Below, piece after piece: positions 8,599 to 17,150 of a stretch of 64,000 nt of DNA. Every line of letters starts with the position of its first letter. Position 1 is the stretch's first letter. The DNA comes from Leifsonia xyli. GTDB lineage: Bacteria; Actinomycetota; Actinomycetes; Actinomycetales; Microbacteriaceae. A model generated the notes under the pieces. It was not told the origin of the DNA. It saw only the letters and a list, made by a program, of their open reading frames with translations, and did no database searches. The position numbers were made by a program, and so were the translations under genes. The stretch lies in the NCBI GenBank assembly GCA_001647635.1, contig CP014761.1, forward strand, positions 2,542,001-2,606,000, in the 5' to 3' direction.

Positions 8599-9521
8599 CA
8601 GCGGAGCTCCTTCCTCGAGCCGCGGAGCTGGACGACGTAGGCGATCACCGCGGTGACGACGCCCATCACGATCGCGACGGTCGCCGCGTAGTTGAACTGC
8701 TGGCCGGCGAACGAGAGGTTGTAGGCGTACATGTTCGGGGTGAAGTAGCTGCTGATCGCGTTCGGCGCCAGCTGCTTCAGGAGATTCGGCTCGTTGAAGA
8801 GCTGGAAGCTGCCGATGATCGAGAAGATCGTCGCGATCACCAGCGCACCGCGGATGGCCGGGAGCTTGATGCTGAACACCGTGCGGAACGCGCCCGCGCC
8901 GTCGATCTCGGCCGCCTCGTACAGCTCGCCCGGGATGACGCGCAGCGCCGCGTAGAATATGAGCATGTTGTAGCCCATGAACTCCCAGGTGACGATGTTG
9001 CCGATCGAGGCGAGCACCCACGGTCCGCTGAGGGGCGCGAGTCCGGTCCCGAGGAGCTGGTTGAGGCTCGCCGTCAGCCCGAACTGGTCGCCGTAGATGA
9101 AGCCCCAGATCAGGGCCGCGACGACACCGGGGACCGCGTAGGGGAGGAAGAGCGCGATACGGAAGAATCCCGCGCCGTGCAGACGGGCGCCGTCCAGGGC
9201 GAGGGCGGCGATCAGGGAGAGCACCAGCATGATCGGCACCTGCACGACCAGGAAGATCGTCACGCGCCCGAGGGAGGCCCAGAACTTCTCGTCCTGGAAG
9301 ACCGCGACGTAGTTGCCCAGGCCCACGAACGCGTTGCCGCCGATGAGCTGCTGGCGGAAGAGGCTGAGGTAGATGGCGTAGACGACCGGCGCGATGATCA
9401 TGGCCGCGAACACGATCATGAATGGTGCGACGAAGGCCCAGCCTCGCCAGTCGCGGCGCGCCTTTCGGAGGCGGCGGGTGCCGCCTGGCGTGGTCGCCTG
9501 CGTGAGGGACGTCGTTGTCAT
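8598..9521 (-). CDS. Carbohydrate ABC transporter permease (MalF type)
   Basis: A 307-aa permease and first gene of the galactoside-type operon. Six membrane segments are visible, starting with WRGWAFVAPFMIVFAAMI near residue 25. The EAA loop is GELYEAAEIDGAGAFRTVF near residues 200-218. It forms the membrane channel with the MalG-type partner. The two palindromes upstream and the divergent LacI gene point to induction by the imported sugar. Confidence 0.93.
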   Translation of the reverse strand: MTTTSLTQATTPGGTRRLRKARRDWRGWAFVAPFMIVFAAMIIAPVVYAIYLSLFRQQLIGGNAFVGLGNYVAVFQDEKFWASLGRVTIFLVVQVPIMLVLSLIAALALDGARLHGAGFFRIALFLPYAVPGVVAALIWGFIYGDQFGLTASLNQLLGTGLAPLSGPWVLASIGNIVTWEFMGYNMLIFYAALRVIPGELYEAAEIDGAGAFRTVFSIKLPAIRGALVIATIFSIIGSFQLFNEPNLLKQLAPNAISSYFTPNMYAYNLSFAGQQFNYAATVAIVMGVVTAVIAYVVQLRGSRKELR

Positions 9522-9552
9522 GTCTTCCCCGTGGGTTCTGGGTTGGTTCGGA

Positions 9553-9600
9553 TGTTTACGTCAACATCGTGGGCGCCACTCTAACATGTTGACGTCAACA
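9553..9600. promoter_or_regulatory. Twin LacI-type operators TGTTKACGTCAACA
   Basis: TGTTTACGTCAACA lies at 9553-9566 and TGTTGACGTCAACA, a perfect 14-bp palindrome, at 9587-9600. Their centres are 34 bp apart in the gap between the ABC operon (minus) and the LacI gene (plus). Sequence and place fit operators of the LacI repressor that control both directions. Confidence 0.8.
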
Positions 9601-9631
9601 CAGCGCAACTCCTTTGTGAGAAGGTGGACCC

Positions 9632-10678
9632 ATGACCGAGCCGATCGCCGACATCCCGACCGCTCCGGCGACCCGCAAGCGCGGACCCTCGCTGGGCGAC
9701 GTGGCGGCGCACGCGGGTGTGTCCACCCAGACGGTGTCACGTGTCGCGAACGGCCTCACGAACGTGGAGGAGACCACGCGGCAGCGCGTCCTCACCTCCA
9801 TGCAGGCGCTCGGCTACCGCCCCAACCGCGCCGCCCGTGCGCTGCGCTCGGGCCAGTTCCGCAACATCGGCGTGATGATGTTCACCCTCTCGTCGTACGG
9901 CAACATGCGCACATTGGACGCGATCGCGGTCTCGGCGGCCAAGGCGGGGTACTCGATCACGGTCGTCCCGGTCGAGCACCCGACCCAGCAGGACGTCAGC
10001 GCCGCTTTCTCGCGCCTCCTGGAGCAGGCCGTCGACGGGATCATCGTGGTGCTCGAGGCGCACATCGCCGACCGCTCGGATGTCGAGCTGCCGTCGGGTC
10101 TCTCGGTCGTCGTCGTCGACTCCACCGAGCGACGCGACTACCCGCAGGTCGACACCGACCAGGCGGAGGGCGCCCGCCAGGCGACCGAGCACCTGCTGAG
10201 CCTCGGCCACTCCACCGTCTGGCACATCTCCGGTCCGGCCGAGTCGTACTCCGCCGCTCGTCGTGAGGACTCCTGGCGGCGGACCCTCGAGCAGGCCGGA
10301 GCGCCGGTCCCGGAGGTGTTCCGCGGCGACTGGTCGACGGCCGCCGGCTACCGCCACGGGCGGGAGATCGCATCCCGTCCCGAGATCACGGCGGTCTTCG
10401 CGGCGAACGACCAGATGGCGCTCGGGGTGCTCCGCGCGCTGCACGAGGCCGGCCGCCGCGTGCCCGAGGACGTCAGTGTGGTCGGCTTCGACGACATGGC
10501 CGAGTCGGACTCCTTCTGGCCGCCGCTCACCACGGTCCACCAGGAGTTCGAGGCGATCGGACGCCGCGCCCTGGAACTCCTGATCGCCGAGATCGAGGCG
10601 CGCCCGGAGCCCGTCCGCTCGTCGGTCATGCCCACGCGTCTGGTCGTCCGCGCCAGCACGGCGCCGCCGGCGGACTAG
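9632..10678 (+). CDS. LacI family transcriptional repressor
   Basis: A 348-aa repressor. The N-terminal LacI helix-turn-helix (SLGDVAAHAGVSTQTVSRVA, about residues 21-40) with hinge region is followed by a periplasmic-binding-protein-like effector domain with VDGIIVVLEAH, FAANDQMALGVL and VSVVGFDDMAES in the expected order. The start at 9632 has AAGGTGG upstream. It is divergent from the sugar ABC/GH35 operon, so the effector is probably the transported galactoside or its product. The twin operators beside its own start imply autoregulation. Confidence 0.95.
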   Translation: MTEPIADIPTAPATRKRGPSLGDVAAHAGVSTQTVSRVANGLTNVEETTRQRVLTSMQALGYRPNRAARALRSGQFRNIGVMMFTLSSYGNMRTLDAIAVSAAKAGYSITVVPVEHPTQQDVSAAFSRLLEQAVDGIIVVLEAHIADRSDVELPSGLSVVVVDSTERRDYPQVDTDQAEGARQATEHLLSLGHSTVWHISGPAESYSAARREDSWRRTLEQAGAPVPEVFRGDWSTAAGYRHGREIASRPEITAVFAANDQMALGVLRALHEAGRRVPEDVSVVGFDDMAESDSFWPPLTTVHQEFEAIGRRALELLIAEIEARPEPVRSSVMPTRLVVRASTAPPAD

Positions 10679-10751
10679 CGGCGCTCACTGCATGACCTGC
10701 TCGATAGAGCGAGATCCCGTGAAGTTCTGACCGTGGGCAGGAAGGGCGCGC

Positions 10752-11849
10752 TCAGAGCGAGCGGCCTACGACGGCACCGGGGTCCGCGGCCAACGCCCGA
10801 ACCCGGAGCCGCTCGCTGCGCGCCCTGCTGCGATCGAGCGCCGGACTGCCGGCCGGCCGGATGACATAGCCGGTGCGAGGGTCCAGCTGGTCGACCGCGA
10901 GGTCGCCGCCGCTCGAGAGGGTGTAGCCGGCTCGGAGTTCCGCTCGCTCGCGTACCGGCACGAAGATCCACAGTAACCGCGCCGTCAGGATGCCGAAGAG
11001 ACCCGCGTACAGCAGAGAAAGGAAGACCGCCGTCGGCACGGCCCAGACGTGCGTCCACGTGAGGATGCCGAACGGGAGCATCGCCACGAAGCTGAGCAGC
11101 CCTCCGGCGAAAGCGACCACGCCGACGAGGTACATCGTCGTGGAGTGGATACCCGGGGCGAAAGCGCGGCGCACCGGCCGATCGGTCGGCTGGTCGGCAG
11201 GCTTCGCTGACGGGATGGGGAGGGCCGCGGTCGCCGTTCCTCGGATCCGCTCGACAGCCTCGAGATGCTCCTGGATCTCCGCGGGTGAGCTGAAGCGGAA
11301 CCCGGTGAAGCCCCTCGTCGCCTTGATCACGAGGGGGAGGGCTGTGGGATTTCCGTCATGCAGCACCGAGAGCGTGAGCGCCGAGACCTGGCGCCCGCCC
11401 GTGACCCCGACGGTCGTCACGCCGACCTCGGCGACTTGCGACCATCCCAGCCGTAAGAACTCGACGACGTTGCGGGCGCCCGCGTAGAAGCGCGCACCTT
11501 CGGCGTCGAATTCCACCTCGTAGCCGCCGTTGGCTCCCCGGGCAGCGGGCCGGCCTCCCACGGCGAACAGGCCGGCGGTGGTCGGGTCGCATGCGACTCC
11601 CTCCACGACGTAGCCGTGGGGCCACAACGCCTTCACCGCGTCGTACCGCGCGTCGGCCCTCCATCGCATGCAGAGGAGCACAACGACGAAAAGTATCGCC
11701 CCGCCGAAGGCGATGGTCGACGCGATGCCGAGCCCGAGCCCGCGGCCCCGGCCGAGCATCTCGAGAACGGTCATCGGGATGGCGAACGCGGGGATGAAGA
11801 GGAGCCACCACAACGCGCGAGGCCACCGACTCGGAATCACGGACCACAT
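10752..11849 (-). CDS. Membrane protein of unknown function
   Basis: A 365-aa protein. Two hydrophobic segments lie near residues 12-30 and 41-60, a soluble stretch of about 170 residues follows, and two more membrane segments lie near 240-262 and 268-295 before a charged C-terminal tail. I do not recognise the family. The ATG at 11849 has only an AGG touching it, so the start is uncertain. The gene begins 15 bp beyond a strong terminator-like hairpin on its own strand that follows the tRNA gene. That leaves no room for a separate promoter unless it overlaps the hairpin. Confidence 0.7.
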   Translation of the reverse strand: MWSVIPSRWPRALWWLLFIPAFAIPMTVLEMLGRGRGLGLGIASTIAFGGAILFVVVLLCMRWRADARYDAVKALWPHGYVVEGVACDPTTAGLFAVGGRPAARGANGGYEVEFDAEGARFYAGARNVVEFLRLGWSQVAEVGVTTVGVTGGRQVSALTLSVLHDGNPTALPLVIKATRGFTGFRFSSPAEIQEHLEAVERIRGTATAALPIPSAKPADQPTDRPVRRAFAPGIHSTTMYLVGVVAFAGGLLSFVAMLPFGILTWTHVWAVPTAVFLSLLYAGLFGILTARLLWIFVPVRERAELRAGYTLSSGGDLAVDQLDPRTGYVIRPAGSPALDRSRARSERLRVRALAADPGAVVGRSL

Positions 11850-11863
11850 CCTGCCAGACGAAT

Positions 11864-11893
11864 AAAAGCCCCGCCGATCTCGGCGGGGCTTTC
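11864..11893 (-). terminator. Intrinsic terminator after tRNA-Arg
   Basis: A 12-bp perfect stem (aaagccccgccg at 11865-11876 with 11881-11892) has a 4-nt loop. Read on the minus strand it runs into TTTTATT. It lies 40 bp beyond the tRNA 3' end in the right orientation. Confidence 0.85.
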
Positions 11894-11932
11894 GTCACTG
11901 TCTCAACACAGTTCCGTGTGCCTGAAGCACAG

Positions 11933-12005
11933 TGCGCCACGAGGGATTCGAACCCCCAACCTTCTGATCCGTAGTCAGATGCTCTATCCGTTGAGCTAGT
12001 GGCGC
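11933..12005 (-). tRNA. tRNA-Arg (anticodon ACG)
   Basis: Read on the minus strand, the 73-nt sequence folds as a standard cloverleaf. The acceptor arms GCGCCAC and GTGGCGC pair perfectly and the discriminator is A. The anticodon stem TCTGA/TCAGA holds the loop CTACGGA with anticodon ACG. The T arm contains GGTTCGAATCC. No CCA is encoded. The A34 is normally edited to inosine by the TadA enzyme, whose gene is also in this window at 59328. Confidence 0.97.
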
Positions 12006-12033
12006 ATGGCCCGCAAGCAGGCCGGATACGAGC

Positions 12034-12423
12034 TTACATGACCGCATCCAAGACCGCCAATTGACGGCGGAGGGCGACCTGGCGGTAGGACGTCTCGATC
12101 AGCTCGGAGGCTTCCGACCAGTCGGATGCGCCGCGGTCGAGGTCGATTGCGAGCCAGCCGCTCGGGCCCCAGTACTTCGGCACGAACACCCGCGGGTCCT
12201 CGCGCCACGCGGGCGCCTCTGCCGGGTCGGGCTTGAACACGAGCGTGTCCGGGCGGCTCATCGCCGCGCCGAGCACCGCGAACGCGCGGCCGCTCTCGCC
12301 GGCCTTCCACGACGGACGGCCGTGGTTGAGCGTCTCCACGGCCTCCGGAAGGCGCAGGGCCAGGGCGCGGATGCGATCGACCAGCGGGTCGCCCTCCTCG
12401 AACAGGAGCGGGTGATCGCTCAT
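12034..12423 (-). CDS. MmcQ/YjbR family DNA-binding-like protein
   Basis: A 129-aa protein of the YjbR/MmcQ fold. It shows the family pattern of a helical start (RIRALALRLPEAVE), a HGRPSWK-like turn, then VFKPDPAEAPAW, FVPKYWGPSGWLAIDL and a C-terminal helix with ETSYRQVALRR. The biological role of the family is not settled. ATG at 12423 is chosen for the GAAGGGAA upstream. It lies 13 bp after the dienelactone-hydrolase stop and is probably cotranscribed with it. Confidence 0.82.
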   Translation of the reverse strand: MSDHPLLFEEGDPLVDRIRALALRLPEAVETLNHGRPSWKAGESGRAFAVLGAAMSRPDTLVFKPDPAEAPAWREDPRVFVPKYWGPSGWLAIDLDRGASDWSEASELIETSYRQVALRRQLAVLDAVM

Positions 12424-12436
12424 CGCCGTTCCCTTC

Positions 12437-13216
12437 TCATCGGAACACCTCATCCAGGAAGCACACCATCGCACGCCAGCTGCGGGCGTCCGCCACCGGC
12501 CGGTAGCGGTCGGTGCCCGGGATGGTGAAGGCGTGCGGCGCGCCCGAGTAGGTGGTGATCTGCCAGTCCACGTGCGGGGCTCCGCGCAGCTCCTGCTCGA
12601 ACGCCACCACGGCCTCGTCGGGCACGACGGGGTCGGCGCCGCCCGTGAGCACGAGAAGGGATGCGGCGATCTGGCCGGCGTCCGACGGATCGTGCGCGAT
12701 CAGGCCGCCGTGGAACGAGACCGTGCCTCGGAGGGGCGCGCCGGTCCGCGCGAACTCGAGGGCCGCGGTGCCGCCGAAGCAGTACCCGATCACCGCGAGC
12801 CGCGCGGGGTCGACGGCGGGATGCTGCTGCAGCCAGCTGAAGGCCGCCGCCACGCGCGAACGCAGTAGGGGGAGGTCGCGGTAGTACTTGCCGGCCTCCG
12901 CGGGAGCGTCGTCGCCGCTGGGGCGCACGCCCGAGCCGTACAGGTCGGCGGCGAACGCGACGTAGCCGAGCCGGGCGAGCATCTGGGCGCGCATCCGCAC
13001 GTTGTCGCCGACGCCGTGCCAGTCGTGGAGCACGAGCACCGCCGGGCGGCGCTCGTCCGCCTGCGCGTCCCGCGCCAGGTACCCCTCGAGGGGCAGGCCC
13101 TCGTGCTCGTATGTCACCGCCTCGGCCTCGATGACGGCGTGCTCCTGGATGGGCACGCGCTCCAGCAGTGTCTGGAAGGCGGGGGCGAGAGCGGGCGACG
13201 GGGTGTCGAGCGACAA
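12437..13216 (-). CDS. Dienelactone hydrolase family protein
   Basis: A 259-aa alpha/beta hydrolase with the three family landmarks in order: cysteine nucleophile in VIGYCFGGTA (about residue 143), acid in GGADPVVPDE (about 195) and histidine in SGAPHAFT (about 227). Members hydrolyse lactones or esters; the natural substrate is unknown. The start is TTG at 13216, with a GGAG 7 nt upstream; an in-frame GTG 20 codons later is the alternative. It probably forms a two-gene operon with the YjbR-like gene. Confidence 0.88.
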   Translation of the reverse strand: MSLDTPSPALAPAFQTLLERVPIQEHAVIEAEAVTYEHEGLPLEGYLARDAQADERRPAVLVLHDWHGVGDNVRMRAQMLARLGYVAFAADLYGSGVRPSGDDAPAEAGKYYRDLPLLRSRVAAAFSWLQQHPAVDPARLAVIGYCFGGTAALEFARTGAPLRGTVSFHGGLIAHDPSDAGQIAASLLVLTGGADPVVPDEAVVAFEQELRGAPHVDWQITTYSGAPHAFTIPGTDRYRPVADARSWRAMVCFLDEVFR

Positions 13217-13383
13217 GGTGGGACTCCAGGATCGTCACGTCGCACGGACGGCGGGCGCCGCCGGCGGCCTGGCGTGCTGTGGCGGGTCGCGGAACGCGCG
13301 GGAGCCCTCGGGTGCGGGTCGGGATCCCACGGTTTTCACCATACCCCGGTTCCCCCTCCGGGCCGCGGACGTACGATGGGCGC

Positions 13384-13677
13384 ATGGCCACCGAGTTCAG
13401 CGATCAGACGGATGCGAGCCGCTACGCGATGCACGTCGACGGGGAGCTGGTGGGCGTGCTCGACTACCGCATCCTGGGCGACTCCATCTCCCTGACCCGT
13501 GCGTTCACCGTGCCGCATCACCGCGGGAAGGGCTATGCCGCGCAGCTGGTCGAGTACGCCGTCGACGACATCGAGAAGAACGGGTCGCGGCACGTCGTGC
13601 CCATGTGCTGGTACGTCGCCGACTGGTTCGAGGCGCACCCCGAGCGTTCCGCGCTGCTGCAGCGCCGCGCCGGCTGA
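13384..13677 (+). CDS. GNAT-like N-acetyltransferase (YidJ/COG2388 type)
   Basis: A 97-aa short acetyltransferase domain. It shows the family core VDGELVGVLDYRILG, then AFTVPHHRGKGYAAQLVEY, where HRGKGYA is the acetyl-CoA pyrophosphate loop, and the ending VVPMCWYVADWFEAHPE typical of COG2388. The target is unknown. ATG at 13384 matches the family start; longer in-frame extensions read as antisense of the hydrolase gene. It is followed after 7 bp by an oxidoreductase, so probably cotranscribed. Confidence 0.88.
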   Translation: MATEFSDQTDASRYAMHVDGELVGVLDYRILGDSISLTRAFTVPHHRGKGYAAQLVEYAVDDIEKNGSRHVVPMCWYVADWFEAHPERSALLQRRAG

Positions 13678-13684
13678 CGGCGGC

Positions 13685-14686
13685 ATGAGCGGACCGGCTC
13701 CGGGGGAGCCCGCGCGGCTCGTGGCCCGAGTCTCGCGGTTCGGCGACCCGACCGCGATGGTGCTGGCGCGTGAGGCGATCCGGCCGCCCCGCGGGAACGA
13801 GGTCGTCGTGCGGGTGACGTACGCGTCGGTGGGGTCGACGGATGTGCTGGCCCGGCGCGGCGGGTACGTGCTGCATCCTTCGCCCGGCTTCATCGGCGGC
13901 TACGACTTCGTCGGCGAGCTGCTCACCGAGTCGGCGGTATCGGTGGCGCTGGGTCTGCGGGAAGGCGCGACGGTCGTCGGCATGCTGCCGGGGATGGGGT
14001 CGCACGCGACCTTCGTGACCGTCGCGCCGACGCTGCTCGTGGCCCTTCCGGACGGTATGGATCCGGCCGCCGCGGCCGTCCTCCCGCTCGACGGCGTGAC
14101 GGCGGGGCACGCGCTGGAGCTGGCGCGGTCGCCGCGCCGGGTGCTCGTTCAGGGCGCGTCCGGCGCGGTCGGCTCGCTCGCCGCGCAGCTGGCGGTGCGC
14201 AACGGTCTCACGGTCGTCGGGACCGCCTCGGCGCGCACGGCCGACCGCGTCCGCGCGCTCGGCATCCCCGTGGTCGACCACACCGCCCCGGACTGGCCCG
14301 ATCGGGTCGTCGAGGCGGCGGGTGGACAGGTGGATGCGGTGATCGACCACACGGGGACGGACCGCGTGCGGGAGGCGCTCGCGCCGGGCGGGGTGGTCGT
14401 CCGCACCGCCTTCACGGGACGGCCCGGGCAGGAGAAGGCGGACTCCCTGCGCGGCGGCCTCGGAGCGGCCGGGCACCGCTGGGAGCGCGTCTGCAGCGCG
14501 CCGCTGTACGTCGCAACGCGGCGCAACGCCTACCGGCGGACGCTGTCGGGCCTGCTCGCAGCCGCCGCGTCAGGCGAGCTGACGACGGCCGAGCCGCGCC
14601 TCCATCCGTTCGCGCAGGTGTGGGAGGCGCACCGGGCCGCCGACGCGGCCGAGCCCGGCACGAAGGTCGTGCTCGCCGTCGGCTGA
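13685..14686 (+). CDS. Zinc-type alcohol dehydrogenase-like / quinone oxidoreductase family protein
   Basis: A 333-aa medium-chain dehydrogenase/reductase. The N-terminal GroES-like part has VRVTYASVGSTDVLARRGGY and PGFIGGYDFVGEL. The cofactor-binding fold follows with VLVQGASGAVGSLAAQLA near residue 155. The zinc-ligand cysteines of true alcohol dehydrogenases are absent, so it is closer to NADPH:quinone reductases. The substrate is unknown. ATG at 13685 lies 7 bp after the acetyltransferase stop. Confidence 0.88.
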   Translation: MSGPAPGEPARLVARVSRFGDPTAMVLAREAIRPPRGNEVVVRVTYASVGSTDVLARRGGYVLHPSPGFIGGYDFVGELLTESAVSVALGLREGATVVGMLPGMGSHATFVTVAPTLLVALPDGMDPAAAAVLPLDGVTAGHALELARSPRRVLVQGASGAVGSLAAQLAVRNGLTVVGTASARTADRVRALGIPVVDHTAPDWPDRVVEAAGGQVDAVIDHTGTDRVREALAPGGVVVRTAFTGRPGQEKADSLRGGLGAAGHRWERVCSAPLYVATRRNAYRRTLSGLLAAAASGELTTAEPRLHPFAQVWEAHRAADAAEPGTKVVLAVG

Positions 14687-14688
14687 CG

Positions 14689-15054
14689 TCAGAAGACGAA
14701 CATCTGACCCAGCACCACGACGGCGATGATGAACAGCACCACGATCGTGATCATGACGATCATCGCCCTCCCGGACAGCCGGGCGATGCCGAAGCCGACC
14801 AGGAACGGCAGGGCGATGCAGCCGAGGGCGAGCACCCACCAGAAGGCGGCGAAGCCACCGGCCGACGCCGACTCGAGCCTGCCGCCGAACAGCCGCTGCG
14901 TCTGCGGATGCGTCGCGAACGCGATGCACGCCGACAGCGGGTACGCGATCAGCACCGCGGTGATGAGTCCGGCGAACGCACCCCACAGGCCGCGCTTGTC
15001 GCCCAGCTGCAGCGTCTCCTCCTGATGCGGCCCCTGGCGGCTCTTGGTGCTCAT
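14689..15054 (-). CDS. Small membrane protein, three predicted segments
   Basis: A 121-aa protein of unknown function. A polar, Gln/Arg-rich head of about 25 residues is followed by membrane segments near residues 27-47, 69-90 and 95-120, the last running to the C-terminus (IVVLFIIAVVVLGQMFVF). Start ATG at 15054; an upstream in-frame ATG four codons earlier is possible. It is convergent with, and 2 bp from, the oxidoreductase gene. I do not recognise the family. Confidence 0.65.
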   Translation of the reverse strand: MSTKSRQGPHQEETLQLGDKRGLWGAFAGLITAVLIAYPLSACIAFATHPQTQRLFGGRLESASAGGFAAFWWVLALGCIALPFLVGFGIARLSGRAMIVMITIVVLFIIAVVVLGQMFVF

Positions 15055-15130
15055 GGCGCACAGCATAGCCAGCGGCCGGAGGCCCGGGAATGCACCAAAA
15101 TCCGGCGCGAGCCGCGCGGCCCAGCGGGGG

Positions 15131-15355
15131 TCAGAAGTCGTCGACCGAGCCGATCACGACCGGCACGCACTCGGTGAAGCGGTAGCGGATGAGCTCCGGC
15201 CACAGGGTCGAGTCGCAGAGGTCGAACACGTCCATCACGGCCGCTCCGCCGATGTGCGACGGCAGCCGCAGCTCGAACGGCGGCTCGCTCGTGCGCTCGA
15301 ACTCGATCTCGTACGCGACGTCGTCGCGTTCGAGCACCGCGAGAACGGTGTCCAT
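15131..15355 (-). CDS. Small acidic protein, 74 aa, unknown
   Basis: It starts at ATG 15355 with a purine-rich GGGAGGAGGCG upstream and encodes 74 residues beginning MDTVLAVLERDDVAYEIEFE. It is acidic, with no signal peptide and no membrane segment; it contains two cysteines. It is divergent from the helicase gene. I do not recognise the family, but codon bias and the ribosome binding site support a real gene. Confidence 0.6.
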   Translation of the reverse strand: MDTVLAVLERDDVAYEIEFERTSEPPFELRLPSHIGGAAVMDVFDLCDSTLWPELIRYRFTECVPVVIGSVDDF

Positions 15356-15508
15356 CGGTCGCCTCCTCCCGGATCCGCGGATGCTGTACGCCCAGCGATA
15401 CGCCCTCCCGTGACGATGGCAAGCCCTGGTGTGACCACGTCTGCTGGACGCGTTCCCGCAGCGACCATCGGACGCCGCGGAATCGTCGCGAGAGACTACG
15501 GTGGCGGC

Positions 15509-17140
15509 ATGTCCCGCATCCAGGAGGTCGCCCGCGACTCGTTCGGTTGGCAGGAGCTGCGTCCGCGGCTGGCAGACGCGATGGAGGTGCTGCTCGACGG
15601 CGGCGACGTTGTCGCCATCATGCCGACCGGCTACGGCAAGTCGTCGCTGTATCAGGTGACCGGCACGATCCTCGGCGGCGTCACGATCGTGGTTTCGCCG
15701 TTGATCTCGCTGCAGGAGGACCAGGTGCGCGCGCTCGGGGAGGCGAAGGACGTCCCGCGCGCGTTCGCGATCAACTCCTCGGCCGGGCAGCGCGAGCGGG
15801 AGCGCGACTGGGAGGCCGTGGAGTCGGGGAAGCCGGCGTTCGCGTTCCTCGCGCCGGAGCAGTTGGCCAACCCGGAGGTGCGCGAGCGTCTCCGCGGCAT
15901 CGACGTGTCGCTGTTCGCCGTCGACGAGGCGCACTGCGTCTCCGCGTGGGGTCACGACTTCCGCCCGGACTACCTGCTGCTCGGCGACGTGATCGAGGAG
16001 CTCGGCCATCCGCCGGTCGTCGCCATGACCGCGACCGGCGCGCCGCCCGTGCGCGCCGAGATCGCCGAGCGGCTGGGGATGCGGCGGCCGCGGCTGTTCG
16101 CGACGGGCTTCGACCGGCCCAACCTGCGGCTCGAGGTGCGGAGGTACGAGGACGATACGGAGAAGCGGGCGGCCGTGCTCGCGCATGTCGGAGAGCTGAA
16201 GGGCTCCGGGCTGGTCTACACGGCGACCCGCAAGGACGCCGAGCAGTACGCCGAGCAGCTGAAGGCCGAGCACATCCCCGCAGCGGCATACCACGCCGGG
16301 CTGCGCCGCGGGGAACGCGACGAGGTCTACGAGCGGTTCATGGACGACCGCGCCCGCGTGATCACGGCGACCAGCGCCTTCGGCATGGGCATCGACAAGC
16401 ACGACGTGCGGTTCGTCATCCATGCGTCGGTCACCGATTCGCTCGACAGCTACTACCAGGAGGCGGGCCGTGCCGGTCGCGACGGGGAGCCGGCGGTCGT
16501 GACTCTGCACTATCGGCCGGAGGACTTCGCGCTCACCAAGTTCTTCTCGGGCGGCGGCCCGGACCCCGACGAGCTGGCGCGCGTGTTCGCGGCGGTGCGC
16601 GCTCAGCCCGGCCTGAGCCGCTCCGAGCTCGCGGAGAGCAGCGGCGTCAGCGTCCGTTCGCTCGGCCGCCTGCTGGGGCTGCTGCGCGACGCGAACGTAC
16701 TGGGCGGCTCCGACGACGAACTGCGTGCGGAGGACGTCAAGCCGGGCGAGGCCGCGTCCCGCGCCGTCGCCGAGGCGGAGGCGCGCCAGCGGATCGAGCA
16801 CTCGCGATCGCAGCTCATGCAGGAGTATGCCGAGACGGGCATGTGCCGCCGGCAGTTCCTGCTGGGCTACTTCGGGGAGGAGCTGCCGGAGCCGTGCGGC
16901 AACTGCGACACTTGCACGACGGGCAGCGCCTACCGCTGGGCCGAGGAGCACGACGCGGCCGGAGAGGACCCCTTCCCGCTCGCCGCGCGGGTGCGTCACG
17001 AGAGCTGGGGCGACGGCGTCGTCATGCACACCGAGGCCGACCGCCTCACGGTCTTCTTCGACGAGGCCGGCTACAAAGTGCTGTCGCTGGCGGCCGTGCG
17101 CGACGGCGGACTGCTCGAGGTGGTCGGCGCGGCGGCGTGA
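15509..17140 (+). CDS. RecQ-family ATP-dependent DNA helicase with unusual C-terminus
   Basis: A 543-aa superfamily 2 helicase. Walker A is in IMPTGYGKSS (about residues 37-46), the DEAH box with aromatic-rich loop in DEAHCVSAWGHDFRP (about 142-156), SAT-like motif III in AMTATGAPP, and motif VI in QEAGRAGRDG near 325. A zinc module follows with CRRQ and CGNCDTC near 448-476. Instead of a recognisable HRDC domain, the last 60 residues read VRHESWGDGVVMHTEADRL...VFFDEAGYKVLSL, which resembles the small beta-barrel at the C-terminus of PcrA/UvrD helicases. Role: DNA repair or replication restart. ATG at 15509 fits the family start. Confidence 0.92.
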   Translation: MSRIQEVARDSFGWQELRPRLADAMEVLLDGGDVVAIMPTGYGKSSLYQVTGTILGGVTIVVSPLISLQEDQVRALGEAKDVPRAFAINSSAGQRERERDWEAVESGKPAFAFLAPEQLANPEVRERLRGIDVSLFAVDEAHCVSAWGHDFRPDYLLLGDVIEELGHPPVVAMTATGAPPVRAEIAERLGMRRPRLFATGFDRPNLRLEVRRYEDDTEKRAAVLAHVGELKGSGLVYTATRKDAEQYAEQLKAEHIPAAAYHAGLRRGERDEVYERFMDDRARVITATSAFGMGIDKHDVRFVIHASVTDSLDSYYQEAGRAGRDGEPAVVTLHYRPEDFALTKFFSGGGPDPDELARVFAAVRAQPGLSRSELAESSGVSVRSLGRLLGLLRDANVLGGSDDELRAEDVKPGEAASRAVAEAEARQRIEHSRSQLMQEYAETGMCRRQFLLGYFGEELPEPCGNCDTCTTGSAYRWAEEHDAAGEDPFPLAARVRHESWGDGVVMHTEADRLTVFFDEAGYKVLSLAAVRDGGLLEVVGAAA

Positions 17141-17150
17141 CCGCGGCGCC

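Noticed and set aside
11933..12005. tRNA-Arg as an integration site
   Set aside because: No copy of the tRNA 3' end was found elsewhere in the window and the surrounding genes look ordinary. The only att-like repeat is in the PfpI-family gene.
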